DNA from: Bacilli bacterium
GTDB lineage: Bacteria; Bacillota_I; Bacilli_A; RFN20; CAG-826
Length of the DNA stretch: 37,917 bases
Assembly (NCBI GenBank): GCA_024408295.1
Contig: JAKSVE010000009.1
Coordinates: forward strand, 1 to 37,917
Reading direction: 5' to 3'
The notes beneath the pieces are model-generated. The model did not search any database. It saw nothing but the letters and a program-made list of their open reading frames with translations, and was not told the DNA's origin. Both the position numbers and the translations under genes were made by a program. Numbering within the stretch: the stretch's first letter is position 1; each line of letters opens with the position of its first letter. Positions 1-7,796 of this stretch are shown one piece after another.

Positions 1-418
1 TGAGAACCTGTTTGCTTTCAAGAGTGTTCAAATGCGTTGAGAACTCGATATAAGGTGCTGCACTTTTATCCTCATCAATGCCCTGCACCAGCGCTTGAAG
101 ATGTTCGGCCATCTCAGGAGTTGCATACTTAATCGTCTCTTCTAAAGCGTGATATACAGGCACACCGCTCTTTATATAGATGGAAAAATAATCAAATATC
201 TTTACGAATTCGGAAGATAATGCAGCTTTTTTATCTTCTTCCTTCTTCTGCGGGTTTGTTATAAGCAAGTAATTTCCGAGGGCTAAGAATATCAATAAAG
301 ATACGGGCAGAAGGTAGTTCTGATTGAATATGAATGACACAACCACCAAAGCAACCCCTATCACATTCATGACAATCAGGATGGCGATTTCTTGTTTGTT
401 AAGCTTTCTTTTTTCCAT
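1..418 (-). CDS. TadC-like type II secretion F-domain protein (partial)
   Basis: Open frame from an ATG at 418 with no stop before the left edge, so only the first ~139 residues are present. Two membrane segments are visible near residues 11-30 and 35-53. They are followed by a soluble helical stretch (FDYFSIYIKSGVPVYHALEE) of the kind that opens a T2SSF domain in TadB/TadC inner-membrane platform proteins. Its start overlaps the end of the TadB-like gene by 20 nt, which implies translational coupling within the operon. By family knowledge the pair forms the membrane platform on which the ATPase acts. The fold assignment is moderate because the conserved C-terminal half lies outside the window. 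Confidence 0.7.
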   Translation of the reverse strand, partial: MEKRKLNKQEIAILIVMNVIGVALVVVSFIFNQNYLLPVSLLIFLALGNYLLITNPQKKEEDKKAALSSEFVKIFDYFSIYIKSGVPVYHALEETIKYATPEMAEHLQALVQGIDEDKSAAPYIEFSTHLNTLESKQVL

Positions 419-1118
419 TGAATTTAAATCCTTTCAACATTGGTTTGACACCCGTGACGATCATCGCAAAGTAAACTGTTCCACCTATGAACAACACGAA
501 ATAGAGCAAGGCAAGAAGGACAAAGGATAATGAGTTTGAGATATCTTTATAAAATGAAGACAATCCAAAGCGAACGGAGACAAGAATTAAAAGAGACATC
601 CCCCATAAAGTGAGGAATTGAATCACGTAATTCATTCTTATCTTGTCCTTGGCGTTTTCACTTTTCTCAACTTGAGCGACTTCATTAAGCAACGGTTCTG
701 CTAAAGAGAGGACATCGCCTCCTTGTTCCTCATATATGGAATAGATAGAGAGGAACATCTGGTAGTAATCTTCTAGATAATAAGTTGCGAGATATTGGAG
801 CTTTTCTCCTATAGAGAATTCGCTTATCGCATTCACTATCTCCTTCTCTTCATCCACTGAATCTTGCATCGCAAGTTCAAAGGAGGATTCGCTAGAATTC
901 GTGGTCGACAAAGAGACGATGAACGAATACACAAAGCGATAGCATTCATGTCTTTTTCTATTTGCGGCGATATATTCCTCAATCATTGGTCTCAGAACAA
1001 AAAGCGAGACGAGAACATATGCCAGGGTGATAAAAATAGAGATGATGATATTGCTCAGCATCAAATATGAGACGATGCCGAAAATCAAACTTATTGCAAT
1101 TAATACTCCGATTATCAT
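399..1118 (-). CDS. TadB-like type II secretion F-domain membrane protein
   Basis: 239 residues. Two N-terminal membrane helices (about 2-22 and 25-45), a soluble helical domain (about 50-165) with the GGDVLSLAEPLLNEVA stretch typical of T2SSF domains, then two C-terminal helices (about 168-188 and 200-225). This is the architecture of TadB/TadC platform proteins of Tad (Flp-type) pilus or secretion systems. The start overlaps the stop of the ATPase gene by 4 nt (ATGA), and the next gene, also F-domain, overlaps its end. The order ATPase-TadB-TadC matches Tad loci. No classical Flp prepilin or prepilin peptidase lies in the window; they may be beyond the left edge. Confidence 0.75.
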   Translation of the reverse strand: MIIGVLIAISLIFGIVSYLMLSNIIISIFITLAYVLVSLFVLRPMIEEYIAANRKRHECYRFVYSFIVSLSTTNSSESSFELAMQDSVDEEKEIVNAISEFSIGEKLQYLATYYLEDYYQMFLSIYSIYEEQGGDVLSLAEPLLNEVAQVEKSENAKDKIRMNYVIQFLTLWGMSLLILVSVRFGLSSFYKDISNSLSFVLLALLYFVLFIGGTVYFAMIVTGVKPMLKGFKFNGKKKA

Positions 1119-2068
1119 TTTTCCCTCCTATAGAGCACTTTCATGGTGCCGTCTTTTTCTAAATGTCCAATCGATTCGATGTATCTTTTTATCGATCCGT
1201 CCTTTCTTCTCTTTTTCTTCAGGAAAACGTAGTTATCTATATGCGAGTTGATGTCCTCCACCAGCTCATCAAATTCAACGCGCTTATCGCCCATCATACA
1301 TAGTCTTGCTACTCTATGAGGCATTGCCTCTAACGACTTAGCGTGGATAGATGAAATCAGTGGATGTCCTGACATCGAAGAAAGGAGACCTTCATACATC
1401 TCTCCACCTCTAGCCTCGGCAACGACAATGTAGTCCGGGTTATTTCTCAATGAGGTTCTGATTAGCGAGGAGAATCTCGCCTCCTCAATTGATTCGTTAA
1501 CTATCCAACACGTCATGTCGATGTTGGAGAATTTGAGGATATCAAGCTCTTCGATGTTGTCTATGACCACCACTCTTGTGTCATCTTTCATCTGAGATAG
1601 CAGCCATTTTTCTAGCTCTGTTTTACCAGTTGAAGTTTCCCCTCCGATTATGATTGATTGCTGTTTTTCGAGCAAATCGAGCAGAATTTGCCTAGATTTC
1701 CCTTCAAAATACTTCTTATCTTCATCAATCTTTGACTTATAACTCTCCACTCTAAGAGAGAATGTGAAGACCTTTTTATTTGCTAATCTACCGATTGATT
1801 TATACAAAGCGTTAAGCCTGTATTTGCCAAAGCTAACATCAAGGTTTGGATGGGTATATGAGAATTGTTTCTCTTGTATATTTGCGATCTGCCTCAGGAA
1901 ATCTCCAACCGCATCACTATCTATTTTGATGACGGATTTCTTTCTTCCCTCAAGCGCGCTCATGTAATAGATATCTTCACCGTTGAATGAGATATCGTTG
2001 ATACCTTCCATAACTATTAGTTCTTTTAAGAAAGAAGTCTCTAAGAATTCTGTTGCGTCTTTAGACAT
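1115..2068 (-). CDS. TadA/VirB11-like secretion ATPase
   Basis: 317 residues from the ATG at 2068, chosen because GGAAGGAG lies 9 nt upstream; the frame stays open further but without a ribosome site. The Walker A motif is GGETSTGKTE. An Asp-box/Walker B region (VVVIDNIEEL) follows, then RTSLRNNPDYIVVAEARGGE and GHPLISSIHAKS, which correspond to the Arg-rich, Walker B and His-box segments of TadA/VirB11 hexameric ATPases. It would power pilus assembly or secretion from the cytoplasmic face of the TadB/TadC platform. The start overlaps the preceding gene by 8 nt and the end overlaps the TadB-like gene by 4 nt. It is shorter than many TadA proteins, with a reduced N-terminal domain. Confidence 0.85.
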   Translation of the reverse strand: MSKDATEFLETSFLKELIVMEGINDISFNGEDIYYMSALEGRKKSVIKIDSDAVGDFLRQIANIQEKQFSYTHPNLDVSFGKYRLNALYKSIGRLANKKVFTFSLRVESYKSKIDEDKKYFEGKSRQILLDLLEKQQSIIIGGETSTGKTELEKWLLSQMKDDTRVVVIDNIEELDILKFSNIDMTCWIVNESIEEARFSSLIRTSLRNNPDYIVVAEARGGEMYEGLLSSMSGHPLISSIHAKSLEAMPHRVARLCMMGDKRVEFDELVEDINSHIDNYVFLKKKRRKDGSIKRYIESIGHLEKDGTMKVLYRREK

Positions 2069-2450
2069 AATAGAGTTCTCCTTCCGTAATTCGATATGTG
2101 AGTTCGTCCGTGTACACATAACCACCGAACTTTGCCTGGAACCAAACGTTAACGGAAGTTGGATAATAGATACCATCATCCTTGAATTCATCGCCGTATT
2201 CTATTTGATAAAGGTATGAGACATGAGGACGATACCTGTCTAAATTCACATCGAAATATTCCCTGATATATTTACTAGTCAGCTTCGTATCAAAATACGG
2301 TCTATACAATGAAACGACATTCACTCCCTCTCTTATGATGACATCATCCAATCCAGTAAATGTTCTATCCACCGCTCCATATAACGTGGAAAAAGAAAAC
2401 ATCGATATGGACGCCATGAAAAGGAGCATTCCAATAAATATGTTCGCCAT
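2061..2450 (-). CDS. small membrane-anchored protein of the Tad-like operon
   Basis: 129 residues. One hydrophobic N-terminal segment (FIGMLLFMASISMFSFSTLY) is followed by a polar, Tyr-rich domain of about 100 residues predicted to be extracytoplasmic. There is no recognisable family. Size, a single N-terminal helix and position directly before the ATPase gene suggest a minor pilin, pseudopilin or TadE-like assembly protein; this is inference from context. The start lies next to the stop of the upstream gene (TAGTATG) with AGAGGA as ribosome site. Confidence 0.6.
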   Translation of the reverse strand: MANIFIGMLLFMASISMFSFSTLYGAVDRTFTGLDDVIIREGVNVVSLYRPYFDTKLTSKYIREYFDVNLDRYRPHVSYLYQIEYGDEFKDDGIYYPTSVNVWFQAKFGGYVYTDELTYRITEGELYYV

Positions 2451-2451
2451 A

Positions 2452-3516
2452 CTATAGTTCCTCTAAGCAGTAATAAGATGTCGAGCAAGAACCAAGCTCA
2501 TTCGAACTCTTGTATAGGTCAAATTTATAGGAGATTGTGTCCACAAGGTTATCTGCACATCCGTTGATCAATATTTCCATTGAGTACTTGTTAACCTCAT
2601 TTGGCATAACTGCTGGGAGATAAACATCATTGGTGAGCAAGTCCCCATCCTTCATGTCCTCCACCGCTTTCATGTCTCTTCCATCGATAGTCACGCCGAC
2701 TGCGTTCTTTAAACCTGGACGCCAAAAACTATCGTATGAATAATGGAATGAAAGAGGGATATCAACCCACCTTCTAATTCCGTCGGTCTTGATAGGCCAA
2801 AGAGGGAATTTTTCAATATGAGAATAAATGCGGAGGCTGATTTCCTTATGCGGCAACACCGAATAATAGCCCAGATAGTTTTTGTACCTTATCAGCATGT
2901 ATTCCAAAGGGATTCTGTTGTATGCCGGGTTGTAAATCTCGCTTTGGAAGCCTCTATGCTCAATCTGGTATGCGGTGTTTTTGAACACTCCATTGCTAAT
3001 GCTGAAACCAGAGAAACCTCCATTAGAGAGATATGCGCTAGAAGGTAGGGAATAATTAACCGGCTTAACAACATCTAGTCTCGTAGATCTCATATATGAT
3101 GATTTCTCCGTGAATGTTGAATCCTTATATTCTTCATTATAGAAATAGAATATGTTTCCCTTATCCGCTATAACTTTTCGAGGGACGACGATATCCATCC
3201 TCTTAGTGGCCCCTATCAATATTCTTTGCTTAGTCCAAGTCGAATCCTTGATGACATATGACCCTGGGTAAGTTGAATCGTTCTGGAAAGACGAAACACT
3301 CTTGGTCAACGAATTGGATAAGACAACATATAGATTGTGATACCCAATTTTGGTGCCCCTAAAAATAAGTGAGAATCTGTAATCGTCTTCCCCGTCAGGT
3401 ATTCCTTTCACCGTTGAATCGACAAACACCCCTGATTCGCCAATCGTTGACGTAGCTCCAATAGTCATTCCACCCGCCAAGAGAGGTATGATTTGGAACA
3501 AAAATTTATACTTCAT
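2452..3516 (-). CDS. secreted protein heading the Tad-like operon
   Basis: 354 residues. The N-terminus (MKYKFLFQIIPLLAGGMTIG) looks like a signal peptide with a basic start and a hydrophobic core. The rest is polar and rich in Ser, Tyr and beta-prone stretches, with Cys residues close to the C-terminus (CSTSYYC). I do not recognise the family. It is the first gene of the operon, with a good ribosome site (AGGAGG) and a conserved promoter motif upstream shared with two toxin-like cassettes. A surface or pilus-associated role is inferred only from the neighbours. Confidence 0.55.
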   Translation of the reverse strand: MKYKFLFQIIPLLAGGMTIGATSTIGESGVFVDSTVKGIPDGEDDYRFSLIFRGTKIGYHNLYVVLSNSLTKSVSSFQNDSTYPGSYVIKDSTWTKQRILIGATKRMDIVVPRKVIADKGNIFYFYNEEYKDSTFTEKSSYMRSTRLDVVKPVNYSLPSSAYLSNGGFSGFSISNGVFKNTAYQIEHRGFQSEIYNPAYNRIPLEYMLIRYKNYLGYYSVLPHKEISLRIYSHIEKFPLWPIKTDGIRRWVDIPLSFHYSYDSFWRPGLKNAVGVTIDGRDMKAVEDMKDGDLLTNDVYLPAVMPNEVNKYSMEILINGCADNLVDTISYKFDLYKSSNELGSCSTSYYCLEEL

Positions 3517-3522
3517 AAAAAG

Positions 3523-3578
3523 TCCTCCTAATACTTACTACCGAGATTTCGGGATTTTTTACCAAAAACTTTTGCAAA
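3523..3578 (-). promoter_or_regulatory. shared upstream motif, copy A (Tad-like operon)
   Basis: Read on the minus strand, the block contains CAAAAGTTTTTGGTAAAAAA, then CCCGA and, about 25 nt later, AGGAGG and the start codon. The core TTGGTAAAAAA, the upstream CAAAA and the distance to AGGAGG recur at 3919-3942 and 19335-19360. It is probably a promoter or activator site for a common regulator or alternative sigma factor. No good sigma-A -10 hexamer sits 17 nt from TTGGTA. Confidence 0.55.
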
Positions 3579-3625
3579 CCGGTCAAAAAACATCACTTTT
3601 TAATAACTTTCTTCCCGGTTTATTG

Positions 3626-3656
3626 AAAAAGGACCATGAATTTAACTCCACGGACC
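3626..3656 (-). terminator. terminator of toxin-like mRNA, cassette 1
   Basis: On the minus strand GGTCCGTGGA and TTCATGGTCC form a 10-bp stem with one U-U mismatch and a 6-nt loop, followed by TTTTT. The equivalent hairpin is conserved at 19026-19057. Confidence 0.6.
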
Positions 3657-3691
3657 TTCTCGGACGCCCTCTCCCCTTAGGGCTAGACCCA

Positions 3692-3720
3692 TTGACTTTG
3701 TCAGTGCCTCAGGGTACTAT
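3692..3720 (+). promoter_or_regulatory. antisense promoter, cassette 1
   Basis: TTGACT, 17 nt, TACTAT: a near-consensus sigma-A promoter pointing against the toxin-like mRNA. The same TTGACT-N17-TACTAT, including most of the spacer, is conserved at 19091-19119. Confidence 0.75.
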
Positions 3721-3726
3721 ATAGAT

Positions 3727-3764
3727 GCTTGTGTCTCGTTGTCTTCGGCCAACGAGCTTTTTTA
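3727..3764 (+). ncRNA. candidate antisense antitoxin RNA, cassette 1
   Basis: Predicted short transcript from the TTGACT/TACTAT promoter to a terminator hairpin CTCGTTG/CAACGAG (3735-3756) followed by six T. It lies entirely opposite the 3' untranslated part of the toxin-like mRNA and ends one base before the toxin stop codon. At about 38 nt it would be very short for a type I antitoxin, so partial read-through into the toxin frame is possible. Confidence 0.5.
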
Positions 3765-3836
3765 TTACTTCTTACGAAGCAAGACGATGAGTGCGATGGC
3801 AAGTGCCATGAGCACTATGATTTCGTCCAAGCGCAT
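3765..3836 (-). CDS. type I toxin-like small hydrophobic peptide, copy 1
   Basis: 23 residues beginning MRLDEIIVLMALAIALIV and ending in a basic RKK tail: one membrane helix with a charged end. AAGGAGG lies directly before the ATG. The peptide has a homologue of identical length at 19179-19250 (shared ...MALAI.LI.L.R.K pattern). Peptides of this form are typical of type I toxins that insert in the inner membrane. The frame overlaps a longer leader frame in another phase, and an opposing promoter sits just downstream. The function is inferred from architecture; no family was recognised. Confidence 0.65.
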   Translation of the reverse strand: MRLDEIIVLMALAIALIVLLRKK

Positions 3837-3879
3837 CCTCCTTCCGGGGAGATTGTCCTAGGTTGACTCTCTTTGACAT
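3772..3879 (-). CDS. leader ORF overlapping toxin-like peptide, copy 1
   Basis: 35 codons from an ATG with a GGAGGG ribosome site. The first residues MSK....G.SP.R are conserved with the leader in the second cassette; the remainder diverges because it overlaps the hydrophobic peptide in another frame. This mok/hok-like arrangement suggests that leader translation controls access to the internal start of the toxin. The leader peptide itself may have no function. Confidence 0.5.
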   Translation of the reverse strand: MSKRVNLGQSPRKEDALGRNHSAHGTCHRTHRLAS

Positions 3880-3918
3880 GAAAAGCCCTCCTACTATATT
3901 ACTAGAGCCAAAATCGGA

Positions 3919-3942
3919 ATTTTTTACCAAGAATTTTTGAAA
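3919..3942 (-). promoter_or_regulatory. shared upstream motif, copy B (toxin-like cassette 1)
   Basis: On the minus strand TTTCAAAAATTCTTGGTAAA... with the core TTGGTAAAAAA, followed by CCGATTTT and, about 20 nt later, AGGAGG. It matches copy A (3554-3578) and copy C (19335-19360). Confidence 0.55.
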
Positions 3943-3980
3943 TATGACGAAAAATTCCTCAAATGGTGCATAATATTGGC

Positions 3981-4517
3981 ATGATTATATTAGTCGGCGC
4001 CTCCGCAAGCGGTAAAACTGAAGTCGCAAAGCAACTTGCTAAGCGATATGGAATAGTAAAAGCAATAACCATCACAACCAGATCGATGAGAGTTGGTGAA
4101 CGTGATGGGGTTGATTACTTCTTTATAACTAAAGAGGAATTCTTAAAGAGGAAAGCCTCCAACAGCTTTGTTGAGACAACTCAATATAATGGCAACTACT
4201 ATGGCTGCTCCAAATCACAGATTGAAGATACCAAGGCAGTCATCGTTGACCCTAATGGATTGAAATCATTCCTCAAGCTCAATAATCCCAGTGTCGTAAC
4301 CTTCTACCTTCACGCTAGCGATGAAGTCAGAGCAAAAAGAATGAGATCACGCGGGGATCTTGAATCATCAATCGCATCTAGACTAGAAGGCGACAAGGTT
4401 GAATTCGCAAAAGAAAAAATAGCCCCTACAGACTTCGTAATCTCAACCGATGATAAGACATTGGATGAGGTAACTGAATTGGTCTATAAGAGCTATATGA
4501 GTAAATTAGGCCGATAA
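3981..4517 (+). CDS. guanylate-kinase-like nucleoside monophosphate kinase
   Basis: 178 residues from the ATG at 3981. P-loop GASASGKTE close to the N-terminus, then TTRSMRVGERDGVDYFF and YNGNYYGCSK. These match the GMP-binding region of guanylate kinases (usual TTR..R.GE.DG.DY.F). Expected to phosphorylate GMP or a related nucleotide; it could be a divergent paralogue rather than the housekeeping enzyme. Start choice: an in-frame ATG also exists at 3963, but neither has a Shine-Dalgarno sequence. A TAATAT hexamer at 3971-3976 would place transcription start at or beside the ATG at 3981, so a leaderless message is likely. The gene converges on the SDR gene, with one stop codon directly next to the other. 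Confidence 0.75.
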   Translation: MIILVGASASGKTEVAKQLAKRYGIVKAITITTRSMRVGERDGVDYFFITKEEFLKRKASNSFVETTQYNGNYYGCSKSQIEDTKAVIVDPNGLKSFLKLNNPSVVTFYLHASDEVRAKRMRSRGDLESSIASRLEGDKVEFAKEKIAPTDFVISTDDKTLDEVTELVYKSYMSKLGR

Positions 4518-5381
4518 TTATAGATACGAATCAAGGAGAGTCTTAAGGCTCTCTTTTCCTTTGTGTGACTTATTAGGCAATTTGACTGCTTTAGGATAGC
4601 CGGTTATACCATATATTCCTCTTGGAACCAAATAAAGATGAGTGTCTTTGGTTGCAGCGGCCTTAACGATGCCTAAACAGGCTCTAGGAGGTTTATGGAC
4701 AAAGATATAGAGGAATCCGTTGCCCAATTTGCGGAAAAGCGGTCCGTGGTCTCTAATGATGTCGGTGCCACACACTCCTGGATGAGTCATTGAGCAATCA
4801 AGGCCCATATCTATAGCGAGGCTATACATATTCATGGCCGCACGTTTACTTGCCGCATATTGCCTGGTCCTCTTCTTGTTATCTTTTTTAAAGTATTGGG
4901 AGTAATCTCCATGCTCTGGCTTGCCATTTGCAACTGAGTTGGTGAAGATGAATCTCGAGTCTTTGTGATCTTTTAATAATCCCATCCATAATCTATAGGT
5001 GCCAACCGTATTTATCGCGGTAGTCATAGGGATATCCTCATTATTGCAGGAACCAGGTTTTGGGTAATACACTCCAGCATTAAGGACGATAACGTCGAGT
5101 TTTGTATCCTTTAATGCCTCCACTAAAGAAGCGATAGATTCCTTGTCGCCCTGATCATACTGGTAGAAATAATTATTGGAATTCCCGGTTTCTGAGGCGA
5201 TTTTTGCTAAGGCTGCCTCGCCTTTCTCTTTGTTTCTAGCGGCAATTATTATGGATGCGCCTTTATAGGATAAGGAAATGGCGGCATCAAGTCCGATACC
5301 AGAAGTTCCGCCCGTGATTAAAACGGTCTTGCCACTAACGTCATCAACATTCTTGTCTAGCCATTTCTTTTCTTTAATCAT
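4518..5381 (-). CDS. short-chain dehydrogenase/reductase (SDR)
   Basis: 287 residues with the classical SDR pattern: the dinucleotide-binding TGGTSGIG near residue 22, an NAG motif (VIVLNAGVYY), and the catalytic Tyr and Lys in YAASKRAA. An Arg-containing IIIAARNK segment after the second strand hints at NADP preference. The overall pattern resembles the retinol dehydrogenase / protochlorophyllide reductase-like branch; the substrate cannot be told. The start overlaps the end of the CorC-like gene by 8 nt, so it is co-transcribed with the two CNNM-family genes. Confidence 0.85.
   Translation of the reverse strand: MIKEKKWLDKNVDDVSGKTVLITGGTSGIGLDAAISLSYKGASIIIAARNKEKGEAALAKIASETGNSNNYFYQYDQGDKESIASLVEALKDTKLDVIVLNAGVYYPKPGSCNNEDIPMTTAINTVGTYRLWMGLLKDHKDSRFIFTNSVANGKPEHGDYSQYFKKDNKKRTRQYAASKRAAMNMYSLAIDMGLDCSMTHPGVCGTDIIRDHGPLFRKLGNGFLYIFVHKPPRACLGIVKAAATKDTHLYLVPRGIYGITGYPKAVKLPNKSHKGKESLKTLLDSYL
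4535..4557 (+). terminator. terminator of the guanylate-kinase-like gene
   Basis: GAGAG (4536-4540) and CTCTC (4549-4553) form a hairpin followed by TTTT. It lies inside the 3' end of the convergent SDR gene. The stem is short, so it may be weak. Confidence 0.45.
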
Positions 5382-6666
5382 GTTTCTTCCTTCTTCTTGG
5401 GAAATAATGGACGGAACACTCCTCGACCGTAAACTCAGTTGCCTTAGTGACTATGAGTTCAATTGTGCCGTGCTTAAGCTTATCTCCGACCGTTGCGAAT
5501 TTCTCGAGTCTATCGTTAATCCAACCTGTAACGGTGGAATAGTCGTCATTGAGTTCTTCATCATCCATTGAGAAACGGTTGAAGAAATCGCTGATGTTCA
5601 TTCTTCCTTTGACGATGTAGATGTTTCTCTTATTGGTCTTCTTGACGTCATCATCGATGATGTCTGTCTCATCCCACATCTCGCCGACAAGTTCCTCTAA
5701 GATATCTTCAAGTGTCAAAATACCTTCGGTACCACCGAATTCGTCTCTGACAACAACGATGTGATTGTGAGTTTCTTTCATCATAGCCATGACAAAAGAG
5801 ATAGTCATTGTGCGAGGTACGGAGATAAGAGGTAATAAAACCTTATTGATATCAACCTTGTTGCCCTCTTTGACCATACGTCTTAATAGAGTCTTAACCG
5901 GAATGAATCCAATGATGTGATCCAAGTTTTCTTTATAGACAGGGATTCTAGAATGTTTGAACGCTTCTTCATGCTTCAAGAATTCTTCAAAAGGAGTCTC
6001 GATGTCATAGGCAAAGACCTTGACTCTAGGAGTCATGATCTCGTAGCAAGAAGTTTCCTTGAAGTCTATTGACTTAGATAGGAGTTCTTTCTGGTCTTCA
6101 TCGATGATTCCTTCTCTCTCAATCTGGTCTACCATTGCCTGAAGCTCTTCATCGGTTGCCACCGCTTCCTCTTCAGGTGCTGCTTCGATAAGAGGGGAAG
6201 TTATCGCTGTTGCGAATTTGCTTGTTGGATAGACAAATGGGAAGAAGATGATTCTGATGATTCCTACAACTGGAACAAAGAATTTGGATAACTTGAATGA
6301 GTGCGACTTAGCAAGTTCCTTAGGGATGATTTCTCCAAAAATCAAAAGGACGACGAGCAAGAATAAATCTGCAACAGTTGATGCGTTTGCGACATTCCAA
6401 CCATTCTCAGTGAATATAGCAATACCTAAAAGCGAGGCGATAGATGAAGCCAAAATGTTGACAAAATCGTTGCCAAACAGGATGCTTGCGATGGTTGTAT
6501 CATAGTTATCTACGTAGAATAATGCGCGTTTTGCGGATTTTTCTCCTCTAGAAGCGTGTCTTTTTAGCTTCAAGCGGTTGACGGATGAATATGACATATC
6601 CATAGCCGAGAACATCGAAGAAAGGATGATACAGATAACAATAATTATCGAATAGAGGACTATCAT
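5374..6666 (-). CDS. CNNM/CorC-family membrane protein with CBS pair
   Basis: 430 residues. An N-terminal DUF21/CNNM membrane domain (about 1-180) contains ...FGEIIPKELAKS. A CBS-domain pair (about 200-330; TPRVKVFAYD, GGTEGILTLEDILEELVGE) follows, and then a CorC_HlyC C-terminal domain (about 345-425; ...DDYSTVTGWINDRL). Proteins of this family act in divalent cation (Mg2+, Co2+) homeostasis at the membrane. The start overlaps the stop of the neighbouring paralogue by 4 nt (ATGA). Confidence 0.88.
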   Translation of the reverse strand: MIVLYSIIIVICIILSSMFSAMDMSYSSVNRLKLKRHASRGEKSAKRALFYVDNYDTTIASILFGNDFVNILASSIASLLGIAIFTENGWNVANASTVADLFLLVVLLIFGEIIPKELAKSHSFKLSKFFVPVVGIIRIIFFPFVYPTSKFATAITSPLIEAAPEEEAVATDEELQAMVDQIEREGIIDEDQKELLSKSIDFKETSCYEIMTPRVKVFAYDIETPFEEFLKHEEAFKHSRIPVYKENLDHIIGFIPVKTLLRRMVKEGNKVDINKVLLPLISVPRTMTISFVMAMMKETHNHIVVVRDEFGGTEGILTLEDILEELVGEMWDETDIIDDDVKKTNKRNIYIVKGRMNISDFFNRFSMDDEELNDDYSTVTGWINDRLEKFATVGDKLKHGTIELIVTKATEFTVEECSVHYFPRRRKKHD

Positions 6667-7682
6667 TTTGTGCCCTCCTGAACGATACGTTCTGCAATCG
6701 GACCGACTAATTCTTCAAGAACATCTTCCATCGTGACCATGCCGATGAGTTCTTTGTCTTTGTATACGAAAGCGATCTGAGTATGGTTATTTCTAAAGCC
6801 GTCTACTAAGTCGTCCATCTTAATGGATGGGGAGACGATATATGGCTTTTCGATATAGTTTCTAAGTTTGATGTTTGGGTTCTTAAGATAAGCGGCAAGA
6901 TAGTTCTTAACTATGACCGTTCCAACAATCTTGTTTCTATCTCCGTAGTAAACAGGGATACGAGAATATTTTGTGGAGCAAATCATCTCCGCTAATTTCT
7001 TGTTGGTGAGACCCTGCAAGTCAATCTCGAACATCTTGTTCTTTCTAGTCAAGACTTCCTTAACGGAAGTGTCTGTGAAATCAAAAGATGCCTGAATCAA
7101 ATCAGATTCGTTTTCTTCAAGCAAGCCTTCCTTCTCATTCAAATCGATAATGGAGTTGAAATCAGATTCTGACATCTCCACTTCATCTTTTGTCCTAGAG
7201 ATTTTCTTAACGAGGAAGATAAGTCCTCTGAAGATGATGGAGATAGGGAAGAGAATGATAACGAAGAAAGATAATGGGTAGCATAAGAACTTAGCCATTC
7301 TATTAGGAATTCTCTTTGAAACCTGCTTCGGGATCGTCTCAGAGAATATATAGACGATGATAGTCATGACGATTGACGCGATCAAAGAAGTAAGCCAATC
7401 AAGTTCCTGGGTAAATGGAAGCCAGGTCATGAAAAGCATCGTGGATATTGAAGATAATGCAACTGCTGAAACGTTCGTTCCTAGAAGGATCGATACGAGA
7501 GACTGCTCATAATGCTTATGCACCCATAAAACAAGCTTAGCATTCCTGTTTCCGTCTTCTGCCGCGATTTCAAAGCGGTATTTATTAAGACAAGAAAAAG
7601 CGGTTTCCGACGCTGCAAAGAAACCAGAAACGATTACGAGTAATATTGTTAGCCCAATAAAGAGCCATTGATGAGGGTCCAA
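6663..7682 (-). CDS. CNNM-family membrane protein with CBS pair, no CorC domain
   Basis: 339 residues, paralogous to the next gene: a CNNM membrane domain (AASETAFSCLNKYRFE, FSETIPKQVSKRIPNR) and a CBS pair (TRKNKMFEIDL ... GMVTMEDVLEELVGPI). It ends right after the second CBS domain and lacks the CorC_HlyC module. The start is TTG at 7682 with AAGGAGATACTTAA upstream. An extended -10 (TGC TACAAT) lies before a small AGTCAG/CTGACT hairpin in the leader. It heads a three-gene operon with the CorC-like gene and the SDR gene. The two proteins may form a heteromer. Confidence 0.85.
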   Translation of the reverse strand: MDPHQWLFIGLTILLVIVSGFFAASETAFSCLNKYRFEIAAEDGNRNAKLVLWVHKHYEQSLVSILLGTNVSAVALSSISTMLFMTWLPFTQELDWLTSLIASIVMTIIVYIFSETIPKQVSKRIPNRMAKFLCYPLSFFVIILFPISIIFRGLIFLVKKISRTKDEVEMSESDFNSIIDLNEKEGLLEENESDLIQASFDFTDTSVKEVLTRKNKMFEIDLQGLTNKKLAEMICSTKYSRIPVYYGDRNKIVGTVIVKNYLAAYLKNPNIKLRNYIEKPYIVSPSIKMDDLVDGFRNNHTQIAFVYKDKELIGMVTMEDVLEELVGPIAERIVQEGTK

Positions 7683-7744
7683 TTAAGTATCTCCTTAGTC
7701 AGTTAGCTGACTGCTCAATATTGTAGCAAAAAGATATGAAATAT

Positions 7745-7781
7745 AAAAGAAAAGCGTCTCAACCATAAAGGCGAGGCGCTT
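7745..7781 (-). terminator. terminator of the 725-residue protein gene
   Basis: On the minus strand AAGCG-c-CTC pairs with GAG-a-CGCTT, followed by TTCTTTT. Confidence 0.6.
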
Positions 7782-7796
7782 AATTCTTAGATTGGA

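Noticed and set aside
3554-3578. A true flagellar-type (sigma-D) promoter reading of the shared motif
   Set aside because: Only an approximate AAAA-N16-CCGA match, no flagellar genes, and the most conserved part (TTGGTAAAAAA) lies in what would be the spacer.
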